Below, one piece after another: positions 1 to 15,200 of a DNA stretch of 64,000 nucleotides (positions are counted from its first letter, which is position 1; every line of letters begins with the position of its first letter). This DNA is from Numida meleagris (lineage: Eukaryota; Chordata; Aves; Galliformes; Numididae), in NCBI RefSeq assembly GCF_002078875.1, contig NC_034412.1, positions 85,733,491-85,797,490 of the forward strand. The letters run 5' to 3'. Below the pieces are notes generated by a model that was given only the letters and a program-made list of their open reading frames with translations, did no database searches and had not been told where the DNA came from. The translations under genes and the position numbers were made by a program.

Positions 1-240
1 TTCTTGCACAAATACTCCATTCTGAATAAGTTTAAGTTCTTCAACAGTTTTCTCTGTTATATTAAATATAAGGTCTCTCAGCTCTTCACTGGCTTCATTA
101 TCCAGCTTTTCAGTCAGTTCTTCAAATTCAATAGCGTGATCACTCAGAAGAGTTTTCCAGTGGCTCAGGTAGTCAGTGATCTCCTTTGAGGTTCTGAAGG
201 GGTTCCCTACCAACAGCTGCTCCTTCCAATGCTCTTTCTG
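1..240 (-). CDS. EVC2: EVC2 exon 14 (cut by left edge)
   Basis: At least 240 bp, exactly 80 codons inside the window. Begins [20 protein letters not shown] after acceptor GAATCAG and includes [20 protein letters not shown] and [12 protein letters not shown] at the edge, matching human HREQRREQ, ATLEELQERLDQAALDDL and LRRLQNSAMTQE. The exon probably continues beyond base 1. Confidence 0.93.
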
Positions 241-3200
241 CTGATTCATTTGCCAAAAAGAGGAACAAGGTTAAGAGAAGAAACAGCTCTCAAATTTAAT
301 CTTGTTAAATATGCATATTACAGCAAAGCAAAATTTCTACCTTTCAGTGTTCTCAAAAGTGCTTTTCAGTGCCAAGAGACTTACTTAGCATGCAATGTGA
401 TGGCTTTATGTGCATATAGCAGGCCTGAGGTAACTCAGACTACTGTTAGATAGAAGGGCCTGGACCTACAGACATGTATGACCATGTGGTTTGACATAAT
501 CCCAAAAAGATAAAACTGTAACAATGTGTAGGTAGACTAAGCAGATGGGCTTCATGAGTTTCTTCACTTACATTAATTTCTTGCAGGCTTTTTTTTTTTT
601 TTTAAGAATAGCTATTAATTACTGAATAATAAACACAATACAATACATGATAGTATACAGCAAATAACAATCAACAATTATTTTCATTTCTGTTTTGGCT
701 GACCTCCATCACAAGAACTATGCCTTACTTTTCAACTCATTCAATTATTCCTTCATGTTAAGCCCTGTGAAAATAAATTTACTGAAAATAATTACCTTTT
801 GCAACATTTTCCACTTTCGCTTGGTAATGAGTTTCTGATGAAGCTCTTGCTTTTCTTGTTTTAAATCATGATCGAATTTTTGTTTAACAGAATTAATTTC
901 AGCCTCTGCTCGGTCCAGCAGTGTTCCCAAATGACTTTCAGGTAGATGACCTGCTCTGTAATAACAGTGTTTATCCCAAATTATCCTCTTATCCCAAATT
1001 CTTATAAGCAAAAGGATATTTGACACAATTAGTACTGTAATAAGGCTCAACAAAGTAGCCACAAAGAAAGATCTTCTATTTTTCAGCAGTAACATAGTTC
1101 TCAAACAAACAAGCAGATAACACAAAGACGACTCTCATCTCAACAAGGAGTGCAGAATTAAGGCAGTTTGCAAGGGCAGAGTACGAAGAAGGAATGGGAA
1201 GAAGGAAGGAAGTGGAGGCAAATGCAAAACCAATTACATATCAGTGAGTAATGTAAGCAATATTCAAATGAGATATTTTAAACCTTATATATTATTCATA
1301 ATATTTACATTTTTCATTTAATGTCACTGGAATGCAACTCCAGATGTCTTTTATATTTCCTTCTCACTAGAAGCAATTTTCTCTTTTAAGGATGTAATTT
1401 AATCAAATAAAAACACTTAGATTCAGCTTTCCTATTACACGTAAATAAGAAAAATATTTCAAACAGCGAAATACAATACTGTGGCAGAGCAAATCCTCAG
1501 TCTTAGGCACACAGTACTTTCAAATTGAAGTTTAGGGCTATGCTCTACTTCCAGCTGCTCTCCTATTTAACATTAAAGAGTAAGCAAAATACCAATAATA
1601 GTTTCTTCAGGAGTTTGATAGTTACAAAAACTCCCTTCCTATACACTCAAATTTAATTTCAATTTTTAAAATTGTCTGCTATCCTATTTACACTATTTAC
1701 AGTAGAAATCTTCCAAATCTTTCTCAAGCAACAGAAGAATGGAAAAGCATCTTAATGCAGACCATCTTAAGTCGGACCAGTCTCCTGGGCAGTTTTAGTT
1801 TATAATTTCTATTATTCAGAACAGTGGAGTTTCAAACTGGTGTTGAAAAGGTCAAAGTGAAATTTTGAGCAGAAAACACCACTTCCTAAGCTGAATTTGG
1901 ATGTTGTCCAAACATTTCCTGGTTTAATTTTCAAATCCCCACTTCTCAGAAAACATGAATATATTACACACAAAGCTTGGATTCAATAGAATTTTGCAAA
2001 ATTTTGTATGTTGGTCTTTATATGTTGGTCTTCCTGGACCCTGTTCAAGCATGACACCTAGCAGAATTAATGAGCTATAGTAGTGGCTAAACATAGCAAT
2101 CTACCACCATGACCTTCTCCAGCAAGTATGGGGTCTCATTCTGTTTTATTAGGATTTGTTCATACTGTTGCAACCTTATTTTAAGTAAAATCCTCAAAAT
2201 ACAAGCTAAAATAAGTGAAGCAGAATACAAAGTTTTAGCTTGATTGCAGTCACTGCATTATAAATGTGGTGTCCAAATTCCACAGCTCACACCTCTCCAC
2301 CTACAGCTCATGCATCTGCAGATATCTGAGCAAGCCACAAAATAACCTGTGTGTATTGATTGTGCTGGAAAGAAACTCAGATCTGCTTTCTCACAGTTAT
2401 GTCAACCAGTGAGTGCCTCCTTTTACAGAGGCTTCTTCCAACGTCTACTGTATTTTTCTAATCTTCTGTAAGGAGGATTAAAATACCTCTCAGCAACATG
2501 AGAGCAATTCACCAAGCATCATTCTCAGATCTTTCGGCAAAGTCATTTTTGCCTTGAAAGCAAATAAATTTTAGTGTTATGTCCAAACAAACCATTAGGG
2601 ACCCAACAGCACCAAGTTTCCTATCTATATTTGATAGTTCTAATGCTTCCTTTTTGATAAAGCCCAAGGCAAAAGATTAGTGCATCAAAGGTAGATTTAT
2701 TATGGTAAGATAATAACCAAGATATTATTTTTAACACCTTTAGCCTGTCTCACATTGAAGAAATAAACTCAGTCTTACTGCATCCAATTAAAATCCCTGT
2801 CCAGAGCAATGAAAAGGGCTGCAATAGAAAAAGACAGATGTGCTGGAACCATCCTGCAAATGAAAAATTTTGAAACAGGCATGCAACATAGAATGACTGG
2901 AAGATTATTTATATACCCACCTGTTACTAGGATAAAAAAAAAAATCTACGGTATTTCAGTTTTGGGTTGCTGATTATTTAGAGATCCATATGCCCATACC
3001 TCTAACTGCATTTGATGCTTTATTCCAAGATCCATCTATTTATTTGGAAATCCCAAACAATAAAATAGTGGGCAAAACTCCTACCACTACAGAGGTCTGT
3101 AGGAGTTTAAACAGTAACTTCTATTAATCAGTTTTATGGTAATTCCTAGGAGGCTCAGTCATTCCAAGAAAACTTCATTTCTAGTTCCTTACAAATACAG

Positions 3201-6200
3201 TGTAAAAACAACTGGCATACTAGAACTGAAAGATACTCTGCTCCCAAAGGACTGTGAACTGAAACACAAAATAAAAGGAGAGCAGAAAGACAGTGAAATA
3301 GTATAAGACTGTATAATAAACTGTTTGGTCTCAGCATACCTAATCACTGACAATATGTGTAGGCACATGCTTAATGTTTTTGTACAAGGAGAATGTTAAT
3401 AAAGGAGAATACTGAAGGAATGACAGAGAGGTTTACAGGGAGATTCATGCAAATGCAGCGAGCATCTTGGAAGGTACAGAGATGCAATGTGAGCCCATGA
3501 AAAGCACACATCATAGGTCAGTTAGAGGCAAACCCTGATTTCTCTGTACTGAATGAAAGCCTAAAGCTTTACAGGAAAATGTGAAGTGAGAGCACTAAAA
3601 GAAGAAAGTAGGAATTTCTACTAGATGTAGTGAAGAGCTGTCTAATGATAGCTGTACCCCAGCAAAGGAAGATTGTTTTATGGAAGATAGAGAAGAGAGT
3701 CACTGAAGAGATGAATCAGAAAAGCTGTATATGGAGGCTGCCTCAAAACAGACTGTATGGAGAGAACCTGCGTGATGATGTCCATGTTACTGCACTTCAG
3801 CTATTTCAGGATTTCACCCACCAAGCTGGCATACAACCGATAATAACTGAGGTAAATAATTCAAGGCAGTAAAGGCCTTATACAGAAAAGAGCTACATGC
3901 AGAAAAGGTTGTAAGAGATCATGAGAAAGCTTTGTGCTGATGCATTACTACTCGAGACATTCACTTTCCAGCACCTACTTTCTGAAAGGTTCAGCAAGAC
4001 ACTGTGTGGAAAACTGCTTTGGTTATAACAAGGGCCACATACATGAAGAATATTCAGAAGAATAACATGAGAAGCTTTGATCTTTTGTGTCAAAGATTAT
4101 CAACAGCCTACTTTAAAAAAAAAGTTCATAATGAATGCTTATAGATACTAAAATGTGAGGATTTTTGAGAAGGAAGGGAACTTCTTTGAAAGTGCAGATA
4201 TTTGCACAAGAACAATGCAACATGTTATAGCTGCTGTAGCTCAAAAATGTCAAGAACTCCGCATCTCTGTGCATACTCAGAACAACGGGTTAAATATTTT
4301 CTCAAGTTGCCTTTTGATTCACTCACTCTTTAATGAAAAATACAAAAAGCCCAACCAGACACCCTAAAAATGTATCATTAGAGCTGGAATTTTAAAATTT
4401 AAAATTTGTTTGAAATTTTAAAATCCATTTTCCTGCATTCCAACACTGCAACTCACAGGCCTGATTTCCGAACAGCACCAAGTATACACAGCCAGTCCTA
4501 ATAAAAGGTATATTTTATTTAACTGCTATCTTTAGAAAGTTCAGTTTGACAAACGTGGCTGCTTTATTTCATTTAAAATATTCATGAACCTCCCTAGAAT
4601 TCATTTTGTTTTTTTAAAAACCTTTATTTCAGGCTACATATTATCATTTTCATGTTCATTTTGAATTGCCTTTCCATCTGATAAATTTTAAATACTCTAT
4701 TACGGTCTCTACCCATACTATTTATTTGCTGTTTTATTTATTTCTGAATCTGTTAATCTGGGATATATTGGTTTCTCAACTCAACATAAACAGTTCTACA
4801 TTTTAGAATTCCATTTATAACTGTAAGTTTCAGGCCCATTACCAAAGCTAGACACAACAGATCAAGCTAGACCTGTACTCAGATTTAGACAAGCAGTTGA
4901 AATGGTAGTATGAAAAATAAGAGGATATTATGGATACAAATTTAAAGTAGCAGCTCATCAAACCAAACTAATCTTGCTCAGATTTTAACTCCCCAATTTG
5001 TAAATACACCTCAAATCAGTTTAGAGGTAAAAACTTAAATTCAAGCTTGCCTAGCACAGATTATAACTTCTTCTGGGTTTATACTAGTATATTTCAGTTT
5101 GCTTGTAGAAAAAAAAGACTAGCAAATCATCTAAATCACTACATTCTGTTACTCATTCTAAAGAATGAATAACAGCATAAGAATTTGGCCAAAATTTGCT
5201 TCAATGGAATTTGTGACCCAGCAGGTCTGGGAAGTTACAGGAAAATAACTAGTTCTACACTCACAAAAGTGAGATGGAATTTATTCTCTACAAATGCCAT
5301 CTAGAACTATGGATACATTTCCTTTGTCGGCCACTCTGAGAAGTTTGAAAGGGGAGTGCTACAGAATCTATTTTTCATCTTGGAAATTATGCTTTAAGAG
5401 GGAAGAGGTTGTTGGCTTTTGGGGGGAAGGATATTATCTTTTTGTGTGTACAAGCATCCCTCCTATTATATTTTTGGGGATTAAATCCGCTAGGTCTCAC
5501 TATTACTACATGTCTCCTCTTCATTCTGCTGTTGATCTGACTATTTGGCGCAGTAACAAGCATTAAACACTGAGTGGAACCTACTTCTCCAGCTTGAGAA
5601 GTCCCAGTTGTTATTGCAATGATTTGATCCAAGGGCACAGTGGTTACACAGACGAGAGTTTCTCATTAGGGCTTTTCACATCAAGACATCTGTGAAAACA
5701 TCTCAGAACATTTCTTGCATAATACATTTCTGAAAGGAGGCATGAACTGATGGAAAGGAACTTTCTGTGGAAGATGCGCCTGAATTCTATTTCCTACACC
5801 AAGAGATTTATTTTTGTCTTTGGGCCACACAGCTGCAGATTTTAGCAAAATAGGCAAAGCAGTGTAAGCATACTGGAAGAACCGCCCTGTGATCAACAAA
5901 TCCTGAGGTTGAGCTCACAGCATGTCAGTAAACAGGATGAGTAAGCAAAGGTTACACGAATTAAATAAGTTAGTTTACCATCTCAACAGATGCAATCTTT
6001 TGGTTTTAGACAGACTTCCTGTTTTCTAATATTAAATTACTTTTAATGTAAGTCAACATCATGAAAGAAAATACACAAGGTAAAGTCTGATATATCTCTT
6101 CTTTGCTGACTCTTGCCACTGATGCCAAAAAGCTGGTGTTGCATTACCTCTTTTAAACTTGTTCTCTTAATGCATGCCCCATATGATGCCAGTGACTAAT

Positions 6201-9200
6201 ACCAGTACAGATGTCTAAAACACACAAAGATGCATACACAGGACACATAGCAGCAGTGCTAGATTGTTTTTCAGTCTGCTGACATTGGTGTCAATTACAA
6301 AATATTAGAATAAACTCAGCCCTCCCCCCCCCCCCACAATTTTATGCACCTTTCTTGCTAGGAAACATAAACACAAAGACTTCTGAAAACTATTATATTG
6401 TCGTTGAGATAAAATAGCCAAACAGCTACCAAAAAAACAGCTGAGGCATTTACCTTTCCATCTTATTAATGAGACTCAATATCTGGGTTGCTGCTGCATT
6501 TATAAGAGCAGAGGCCTGAGAATCCCTTAACTGTATCTTTCTTATAAGATATTCTCTGTAAGCAAATCTTCTATTCAGATGATACTTCTTGCTGGCTTGC
6601 AAATAATCCATTAGCTCTTCAATGTCTCCCTACAGGAAAGAATGTGAACAAATATATCTAATTAGACGTAATGTTAATTTCAACTAACACCTAAGGCTAT
6701 CAGGCCAGACTTGTTCATTAACAGAGAAAAGTTAAAAAGCTTTTACAAGTGAAAAAAACAGTGAGCTCATACAGACTTAAGTCTGGGGATCGTATTGAAT
6801 TATTAGCCTTATTTCATCAAAAGAAAACAATGTGCTGAGCTTTTGGTCTGAATACCTCTATTTTATGTGTACTCTTCTAAACTGACTTCGAAGACAAGGA
6901 AAGATACATCTCCAACACATGCCCAGTACAGCATGGGAAAAGCCATAGTAGCTGTACACAGGCTGGCTCAGAAGCTCCTGCTTACAACAGTTGGGAATAG
7001 GAAAGGTTTAAGTTACAAGTGGGTGTGGCAGACACCAAAGGTGAGCACAGGATGGTCTCTAGCAGACATTCTGCTAGCATCAGGTACCTAAGAAGTTCTA
7101 ACACTTAGGTCACCTATGTTCAAGTAGCAAAACCAACATCTTCAGGATTTCTTTCACTTGCCCTATCTTTCCTGGTTGCATAGGTACCTTTTGGAGAAGT
7201 GCTTACAGCATATACATCTTTTACTGACCCATGTGAGGCTTTTCTGTACAAAGGATTGATAATGCACCTAGTTTAAGAAGTGGACCTTATGTTTTAACAC
7301 TTTCTTTCCAGATGTTGCTTTGTAACCTCCAGAACCATTCATGCCTGGGATCCCAACACTCATTCTTCAAGAAGCAGGGAGAAGAACAATTCCCAGAGGT
7401 TTTACAATCCAGAACACTAACTTCCAATACAAACAGAGTAAAAAGTCCCTTAAAGAAACAAACACTGCTGTTGCAATGCACCCTGGGAATTCTGTTCTAT
7501 GCCGAGGGCCCCATTAACATCATCTAGGGCAGATTTGGAACCAGAAGTTTTCCGCATGAACACGAATCTGCTCACAGTCCATATTGTGGGAAAGGCCTCA
7601 AGGGCAGAACTCTACCAAGAGAGCTTTCAGGAGCTATGCAGAAACACAAAATACTCACTGCAAAACTTTGGATTTGTATATCACAATTTCCCCATGCATA
7701 GTGTAGACAAGTTTTCAGTCTTGTTTCTTCTGCATGACATAGGTGATCTCTTAGTCCTATTTTCCCTGAGCAGTAAAGGCTAGCTCTAAGCACTTGGCAC
7801 TTTGAAAATATTACCCATGAAAACAGAAGTCAGTACACAGCACATAATATTGCAGCAAATACTTCTAACTCACTGTTGTAGAAAAAGGCTGTGCAAAGGC
7901 ATTAATATACAGTTGTACAGATATTTAAATGTACATAATATTGGTAATATACTTTTAAATGTTATTCCTATGAAAATTAGTTATAAAAGTGATATATAGA
8001 TAATATGTTTTAGGCATAAGTGCATATGTTTCCTGAAACATTTCACAACAGTTACTATGGGTTTGCATTCTGTCATTAGCTAAGGAACAGTTGTCCTATT
8101 ACCTGTATTTTAGAGTAATCTTCCACTAATGATTTAGCTATTTCCAGTTTCAGGTCTCCCTTGGAAGCAGCATTTGTCATCTGTGTAAAAAAGATGGTAT
8201 GGAGCTCCTTTCTCTGGGAAACAGCCAGCTGTCTATAAGCCTTTGCAAAATATTCCTCCTGCTTTACCAAAAGGAATCTCTTCAGATGGTCCTGCTCCAG
8301 ACTGTGAAGTCTATCTAGAAGACTTTTGTACTCTACAGCAGGCTGCAGAGAAGAGAATAATAAATAAATCTGAATAAATTCAGCATTCAACACATTTTAA
8401 AGCATCGGAGCTACTAGCTCGTATGTATTTTATGCACACACTGATTACTGTCGTTTCAGGTCTGAATGAAGGCTAATACTAAATCCACATACACTTTCCA
8501 TGTTTATCTGCTGGAATGACGGATTGTACAACAGTCAGTTTATAACCCAAATGACACTTCCAAGGCATTATGAAGTCTTTTTAGAACTGAGAAGCATTCT
8601 TGAAGATGAATTATACAAAACTGCATGAGATTCAACATTATACATATGAAATTAATTTCTTAGGTTCAACAATCTTGAAATCATATTAAAATTGAATAGA
8701 CTTACGTAAGTCAGAAAAAACACATATTTTAAAAAACAATATATATTAGAAAAAAACTATTATATTGCAAATCTTTGGAAGTTTTTATTATCAGTGACCT
8801 ACTTTATCTATCAATTTCTACAAATTAATCCAACAGCAGCACTTTAGAGTTACAACAATGGAGCAGAATTAAATGGCAATTAATTTAAAAGCGTCTTTGC
8901 AAGAAATACTTTCTCATAGCTCTCCAGTAAGATTTACGTATTCATAGTTTTAATCTCAGATGACATAAACTCATTTTAGAATCAAAACATGCATGTCCCA
9001 AAGAGCAAAGGATATTTCTTATGTCAGCAGAGCTATCAAAGTGTTATGCGAGTCTTGTTCTGAATTTCATACTATTTATACGGAGAGAACTGTCCTCTGC
9101 ACTGAGCCTCCCTAAGCTCACCCCTCATTCCCAAGTGGCACACTGCAGGCAACAATCAAAAGGCAGGGAATATGCATTCTGTGTTTTAACCAAAAAGGAT

Positions 9201-12200
9201 GAAGAAGCTTTTGCTGCAGCTGCTTCTCACTGCTGTCTCTCCGATGTCACCCACTGGCAGGAGTTCAAGTGTGAGACATCCCTAAGTCTCCAGCATGTCC
9301 TCTTGGGCCAAATTCCACAGAAATTAAAAAAACACACATTCCTTCATAGATTCCGCTGGGTTTTACTGTACTATTTCAAAAAGCATAACTACTGTCAGGA
9401 TCTGAGGGGACAGACAGTTGGAAAACAGAACACAAGCAGATCATAAACGCAACAGGACAATAATTGTATTGGTCTTAATTCTTTTAACGACTGCTACTGT
9501 TTGGGATTTCTAATATAAACAAGACTGAAATAGCAGCAATGTATTTTGTGCAAAGGAAATCTGCTGGATTGAGTGCATTTCAGTGAAAATTCAAATACTG
9601 AAGTCTGAATACTCTGAAATCAAAGTTTTTCCAGGGCCTCAACATGCTGAGGGTACCTCTGCTAGGTAACCCTCAGCAAAACACTATTCTCTAAGTTGCT
9701 ATCATGAATTGCTATGGAAGCCCTTCACAATTATAGGTACATGGTAGGCAAACAGAAAAAAATCAAGTGTTTTTATAGAACGCCAGCAACTTAGGTAATG
9801 TCTATAATGACAGCAGACATAGGCATGTATAAAGGTCTATGAGAATCTACTCCTAAAGACAGTTTATCCAAAGACAGCTGGAAATTCAGAAGTGCCACAT
9901 CCAATACCCACACACCCACATGTGCTTCAGAAGCAAAGCACCACTGGTAAATAATAAACTGCGCTATTTCTGCCCACCAAGTCATCCTCTTCAATCTGAA
10001 TTATGAACTTAGACAAGCATGAAACATTAACTTGAATATTTTAGCATTTTAAGGTAACAGAGGTGAAATACCCCAAAATTACCAGAATTCTCTCCAGACG
10101 TGAATTAAAAAGAAAATCAGTCAGTTTTATTGTAAAATTCACCGTACTTGAAAGAAGACATGGAAGAACCAACCATGATTTCGTACCTAGGACATTGGAC
10201 TGGAGGACAGATGACTTCAGCTCTACTTCCAGGCAACGACTACCTATGAAATCCTAGGCAATAACACCCACTCAGACAAAAATCTCTGAACAAAAGTGAC
10301 AGACATAAGCACCAAGCTTTTACTTACAGAGAGACCCTAAATTTGTAAAGAATCATATTCAGTCTTAACATGATTTATCTCACTGTTACTGAGAGGCTAT
10401 TTTCGAGAAAATTTCACTCCCTGCTCTGCTTTAAATATAGATTGCTCTGGTTGTCATCATTTGGTTTGGAAGAAAACAGTCTTTGGTGGAGATGGCTCAC
10501 ATATTTTCATTTTCTTCAAAATAAGAATATTGGAAATTTTTTATCTGTACTGCAGGTTTTATGACGCAGATAAGGTTTATGGTTCTACCCTGAATGTGTA
10601 AAATACTTTCTCTACTGGAGTTCTTAGAATTACTGCAGTACAAAATAATAAATAATGATGAACTGCTTTGCAAGGGTGACTATAAGCAACTATGCAAGAA
10701 AAAATAGATCAGGATAGTGGTGGCCTTTTGTTTTCAGGTGTCACAGATTCTTGAGATACATTTCATTTTCCTGGTAAAGTAAAACAATTTCTTGCTTGTA
10801 CCCACTCTCATTATTAAATCGGATCTGTTGAAAATATCTAATTTGCACAGATTTAGTCTTCTAAGAGAACAACTCAGCCATCCTAGCGCAAAAGAGAAAC
10901 AATCTACATAAAACTACATCATGCAAAGTATCTCCATTCTATACAAGACTTACAATTTCATTCACCTTCTTCATTAACTCTTCAGCCTCTTCATTTGCAG
11001 CTCTCTCTTTCTGGCGTTGAGCCTCCATCTTCTTCCTTGTTTCTAGATTACATTCAGCTGTTAAAGCCACAATTTTCCTTTCATACTCTTCCTGAAACTC
11101 TCTCTCCATTGTAAGAAACTGCTTTTTGAAAATTGAACTCATCCTCTTCTCCACATGAGGAATGAGGCTGTGACTTAAAACCATGTTCTTCATCATCATA
11201 GCAATCACTTCTTTACATATCTGCATTCGATATGCCTCCAAATCAGCATCTGCCCGAGTCAGGCTGGCAACCTCCAAGCTGTAGAGAGACAATCAGGACT
11301 GTTTAACATCTCAGACTACAGGAAATTGCTATCATAAAACAAGGATACCTACACTCACTGAATGCTGTGTAACTGAGAATGGTAGTGAGAGAAGTGCAGG
11401 AATACCTCCGCATATGAGTTTACCGATCATGATAGCAATCATTTATCTAAAAGTAGAGTGAAATGATTTCTACTCCATTGACTTCAGTGAAAGATGTATA
11501 TTCATACAATTCTGTTTTAGAGCAAAAAAAGGCAATGGTTTTCTTTGGAATGCAAACAAAAACCTCCTGCAGAAACAAAAGTAGTAACAATAACAAACCT
11601 ATGCTGGTAAGCATACAGTGCAGATGAAGTGAGCATCTGAATGGACTATAAATTCCCATCCATAGGAATGCATTACTCTTTTGTATTCTCTGGTACATTC
11701 TCTTCTCCGCAGGGAACAGAGGAAAGGTTTGATTATGCGCTGATGTAAAAAAAAAATTAAAAAGCTGAAAAAGCTGATATATCTCTCTCAATAAGAGTAA
11801 TAAAGTTCTAGAAAAGACAGTTTAATTTTAGTTAAACAAAATGCCGTAAATGCCGTGTTGCATATGAATACAGTCTTAATTATCTTTACAGCTAATTAAA
11901 TTGGAATGACAATTACTCTCATTTCATACAGGACTTATCTATAGTAATTTCTGTAGCTTTCCCAATTCAGATAAGTAGGTATTTTTTGCCCTCGCATGCC
12001 AATTTAGATGGAAATACAGCTCTGTATGCTTCTATGTAGACTAAGAATCTTTTCAAAAATCTACAAAATCTACAAAATACACTTTTTAAAAGCTAAAAGC
12101 CATTCTTTTTTGCAGTTCAGCTAAATTGTTGTTTTGATTCGTTCTGCATCCAAATGTTAGAATAAATTTCAAATCCATAGTAGAGGTCCTGAGATTTGTA

Positions 12201-15200
12201 AAACATGAGAATGATACTATGTTCAGAATGCTATGTATCAAAGCATGCAAATCTATATCCACCTCACCTTCTTTCTAATGTATTTTCCTTTCCTTACCTA
12301 AGCAAATGAAATTTAACAAAAAGAAAATCATATATGTATTATCACTAGCCCTGTTAAACACAAGATGTATATTTCCCATTCAGAAATCAAAGTGATGTAA
12401 TTATCTTCCTAAAATGACTTCAATTCTCTGTAAATATTTAAGAGACACTAGCGTTTAGCTATCATAAAGAAACAGAGAGATTTCTACTATCCTCAACTTG
12501 AACTTGACTAGTCTCAACTTCCAACTACCTTTCTCCATTGGAAAAAAAAAAAATTCCTTAATATTTTTCTACTCTTCATGCATGCAGTGATAGATGGAGC
12601 TCACAGCATCTCACAACCCTTTCTCACTGAAGTGTGAAAGACTGGAATTCCTTAACTCTCTCACTAAAAGGCAACACCTCACAGTTTACCACTTTGATAC
12701 ACAGCTTGTAACACAATATTAACTTCTTAACAACAAGTGCAGACTTTCTTCCACCAATGCTTGGAACAAAGGTTAAGCTATTCCTAATCCACGTCCTTGC
12801 TAGTTGTATAGTCTTCCTCAGCAGCGATCCAAGAATGACACCAAAACCAAACACGACCACAAAACTTTCTGTGGTTATCTTTCCCTTAATCATCCCACAG
12901 CATTTATTTCTTTTTACTGTAAGTCATTACAGACTATACCTGACTGCATTCTGAGCAAGATTTCCACGCTATCTTACAGGAGGAACTATGATACCAGATT
13001 AACTCTGTTCCTCAAGATCGTAATGCCAATAGCAGAAGGTACAGTTCACCTTATCACTCACTTGATGATAAGTGAGTGTCATGCTTTTAAGACCATGGTT
13101 GTATACAACCTGCAAGTCTCACCTTCCTCTTTCCTGACAGCACATATATGAAGAAGACAATGGAGCAGAGGAAGCGCATGAATTGTTCCACCAATTTAGG
13201 GGTAATAACAAGACGAAAAAGTAACTACAAGCCACAGCTCTCGCAGGTCACATCCTGGCTTACTGCAGTCTCATTTCAGTGGCAGCTGAAGAAATGCTGT
13301 GTCTATAGAAATTTGAAATCTGCCTTGCACATGATGTGCTCTGCTTCTGATCAGCCTCCTCCACAGCAGGCTGCAGGAGTGAATCAAGCTGACCACGTGC
13401 ACCTTGCCTCAAGCTCTCACACCAATGAGAGGCGTGCCTAGCTGTGACGGCACCCTGATCCTTGGCAAGCTGTGTCTTAAGACATCAATAGGCAGTTCTT
13501 GGTGTTAACCTACTTCTTTAAGTCTTCAACACCAGCAGTCAGCACAAAACAGGAATCCTCTACATAGAGTACAACAAATGCTTTCAGACATAAGTCCCCA
13601 AGGAGAACAACGCTTACAATCAACCAGATTAAATGAGCAATGCTTTGTGTTCCCCAGGAGAAAAAATCATAACCTGACAGTCTGCATTCTCAGACCAAAG
13701 TAGATTTAATAAGTTGCCTTAAATGCTCTGCACTCTTCAAACAATTCAAGCTTAAAAGGTCTTGCATCTCTTCCTGAGCATATTCAACATAATAGAAACA
13801 TGAAAGCCAATGAAGTAGAGTTAGCAGATGGCAACCTATTGATGAAAAAGATCAAAGCTTCTTTTGGGCAAAGCATGCAGAGAAAGGGTAAGAACAGGAC
13901 AGAAGATAGGTGGTACAAAAGGGGAGTAGAAAGGAGAAGTGAACAGACACAGAAAGTGAAGCAGCAAACAGAAAGTGTAAAGATTTTTAACTCACTTGAA
14001 GAGGAAGAAGGTTTAAAGGTCTGTCAGAGAAATCTGGGAGGTGAGAATCCCAGATGCCAAACACAGAGAAGCAGAGAGAGAGTCCAATGTCTTCTATGGA
14101 CCTAAGAATAGAATATGGGAAAACAACTAGACTCAGGGAAGAAAAAAGCATAGTTAATTAGAACAAAACAAGCACACACAAAGGAAACCTCTAATTAACT
14201 ATAAAATAATTGTGTCTTTAAGTTTTATTATCCAAATTAGAGGCCCACAGAGGGAATTTTAAAACAGGAGAATTAATAGCTGCTGAATGTAACAGTCCCA
14301 AAATGAACTAATGGCTATTTGACACATTTTTGAAATGAACGCAGAGTTCATAAACGTAAGAAACTATTGTGATACAATTTCCTAATTCTGAAGGGGAGAG
14401 AAACATCAAGTTGAACTCCCCTTTGGTGATATTTTTTCACCAAAACAAAAAAAAACCCTCAACTATCATCTGTAAATGGTACCCAATTTGTACCATGCAC
14501 ATTACAACAGCATCCAGAGGAGACTGCAGCCCCACGGCGGTGGGACGCAACAGGCTATAGCAAGGAAGGGGAAAGGAGGACAAGAAAGAAATATTATTGT
14601 CCATGGTGTCTTGTTATGCTTCAGAGAAGTGAAGATGGACAGAGGGAAATCCTGCATGTCAGACACAATGAATCATACAGCTGTGACTCAAAACACTACC
14701 TTCCTGTCCTGGTAAGCAAACAAAACCAACTCAAGTATAAGAGGCATCAAAGGCACTCAGCTACAGATGTGGTTTGTTTCCTAACTCATCCATTTATTGA
14801 GCAATTAATAATACATCATTAATAAGTTTAAGTGTGATTTTTCCTCTTTTTTTCCTCCCTCTCTTTTTTTTTTTTTTTTTGTAAGTTGAACAGGGGAATG
14901 CTTTTATTAAAAAGAAATTCTTGATGGTACTGGACATTTCCATCCCCCCAAAGTTAGACTATGAAACACAGCAGTGCTAGTATTTCCCAGAATCCTGGCT
15001 TTAGAACTAGCAAGAAAGGAAAGGAGAAGAAAAATTAATCTCTGATGACCCTCTTGTACTTTAAATGGCACAGGAAATTGCATAACAACACATCAGCTAC
15101 TGACACTATTATTTCATTCATTTCTGTAAACATGTAATTGCTGTGTCTAAGTGGACCCCATTTGTGGTGACATTATTTGCTCCCTTCAGCCTCTCCCTCT

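Noticed and set aside
9021..9446. 141-codon plus-strand open frame
   Set aside because: No recognisable domain, low-information composition, antisense within an EVC2 intron and no splice or promoter support.
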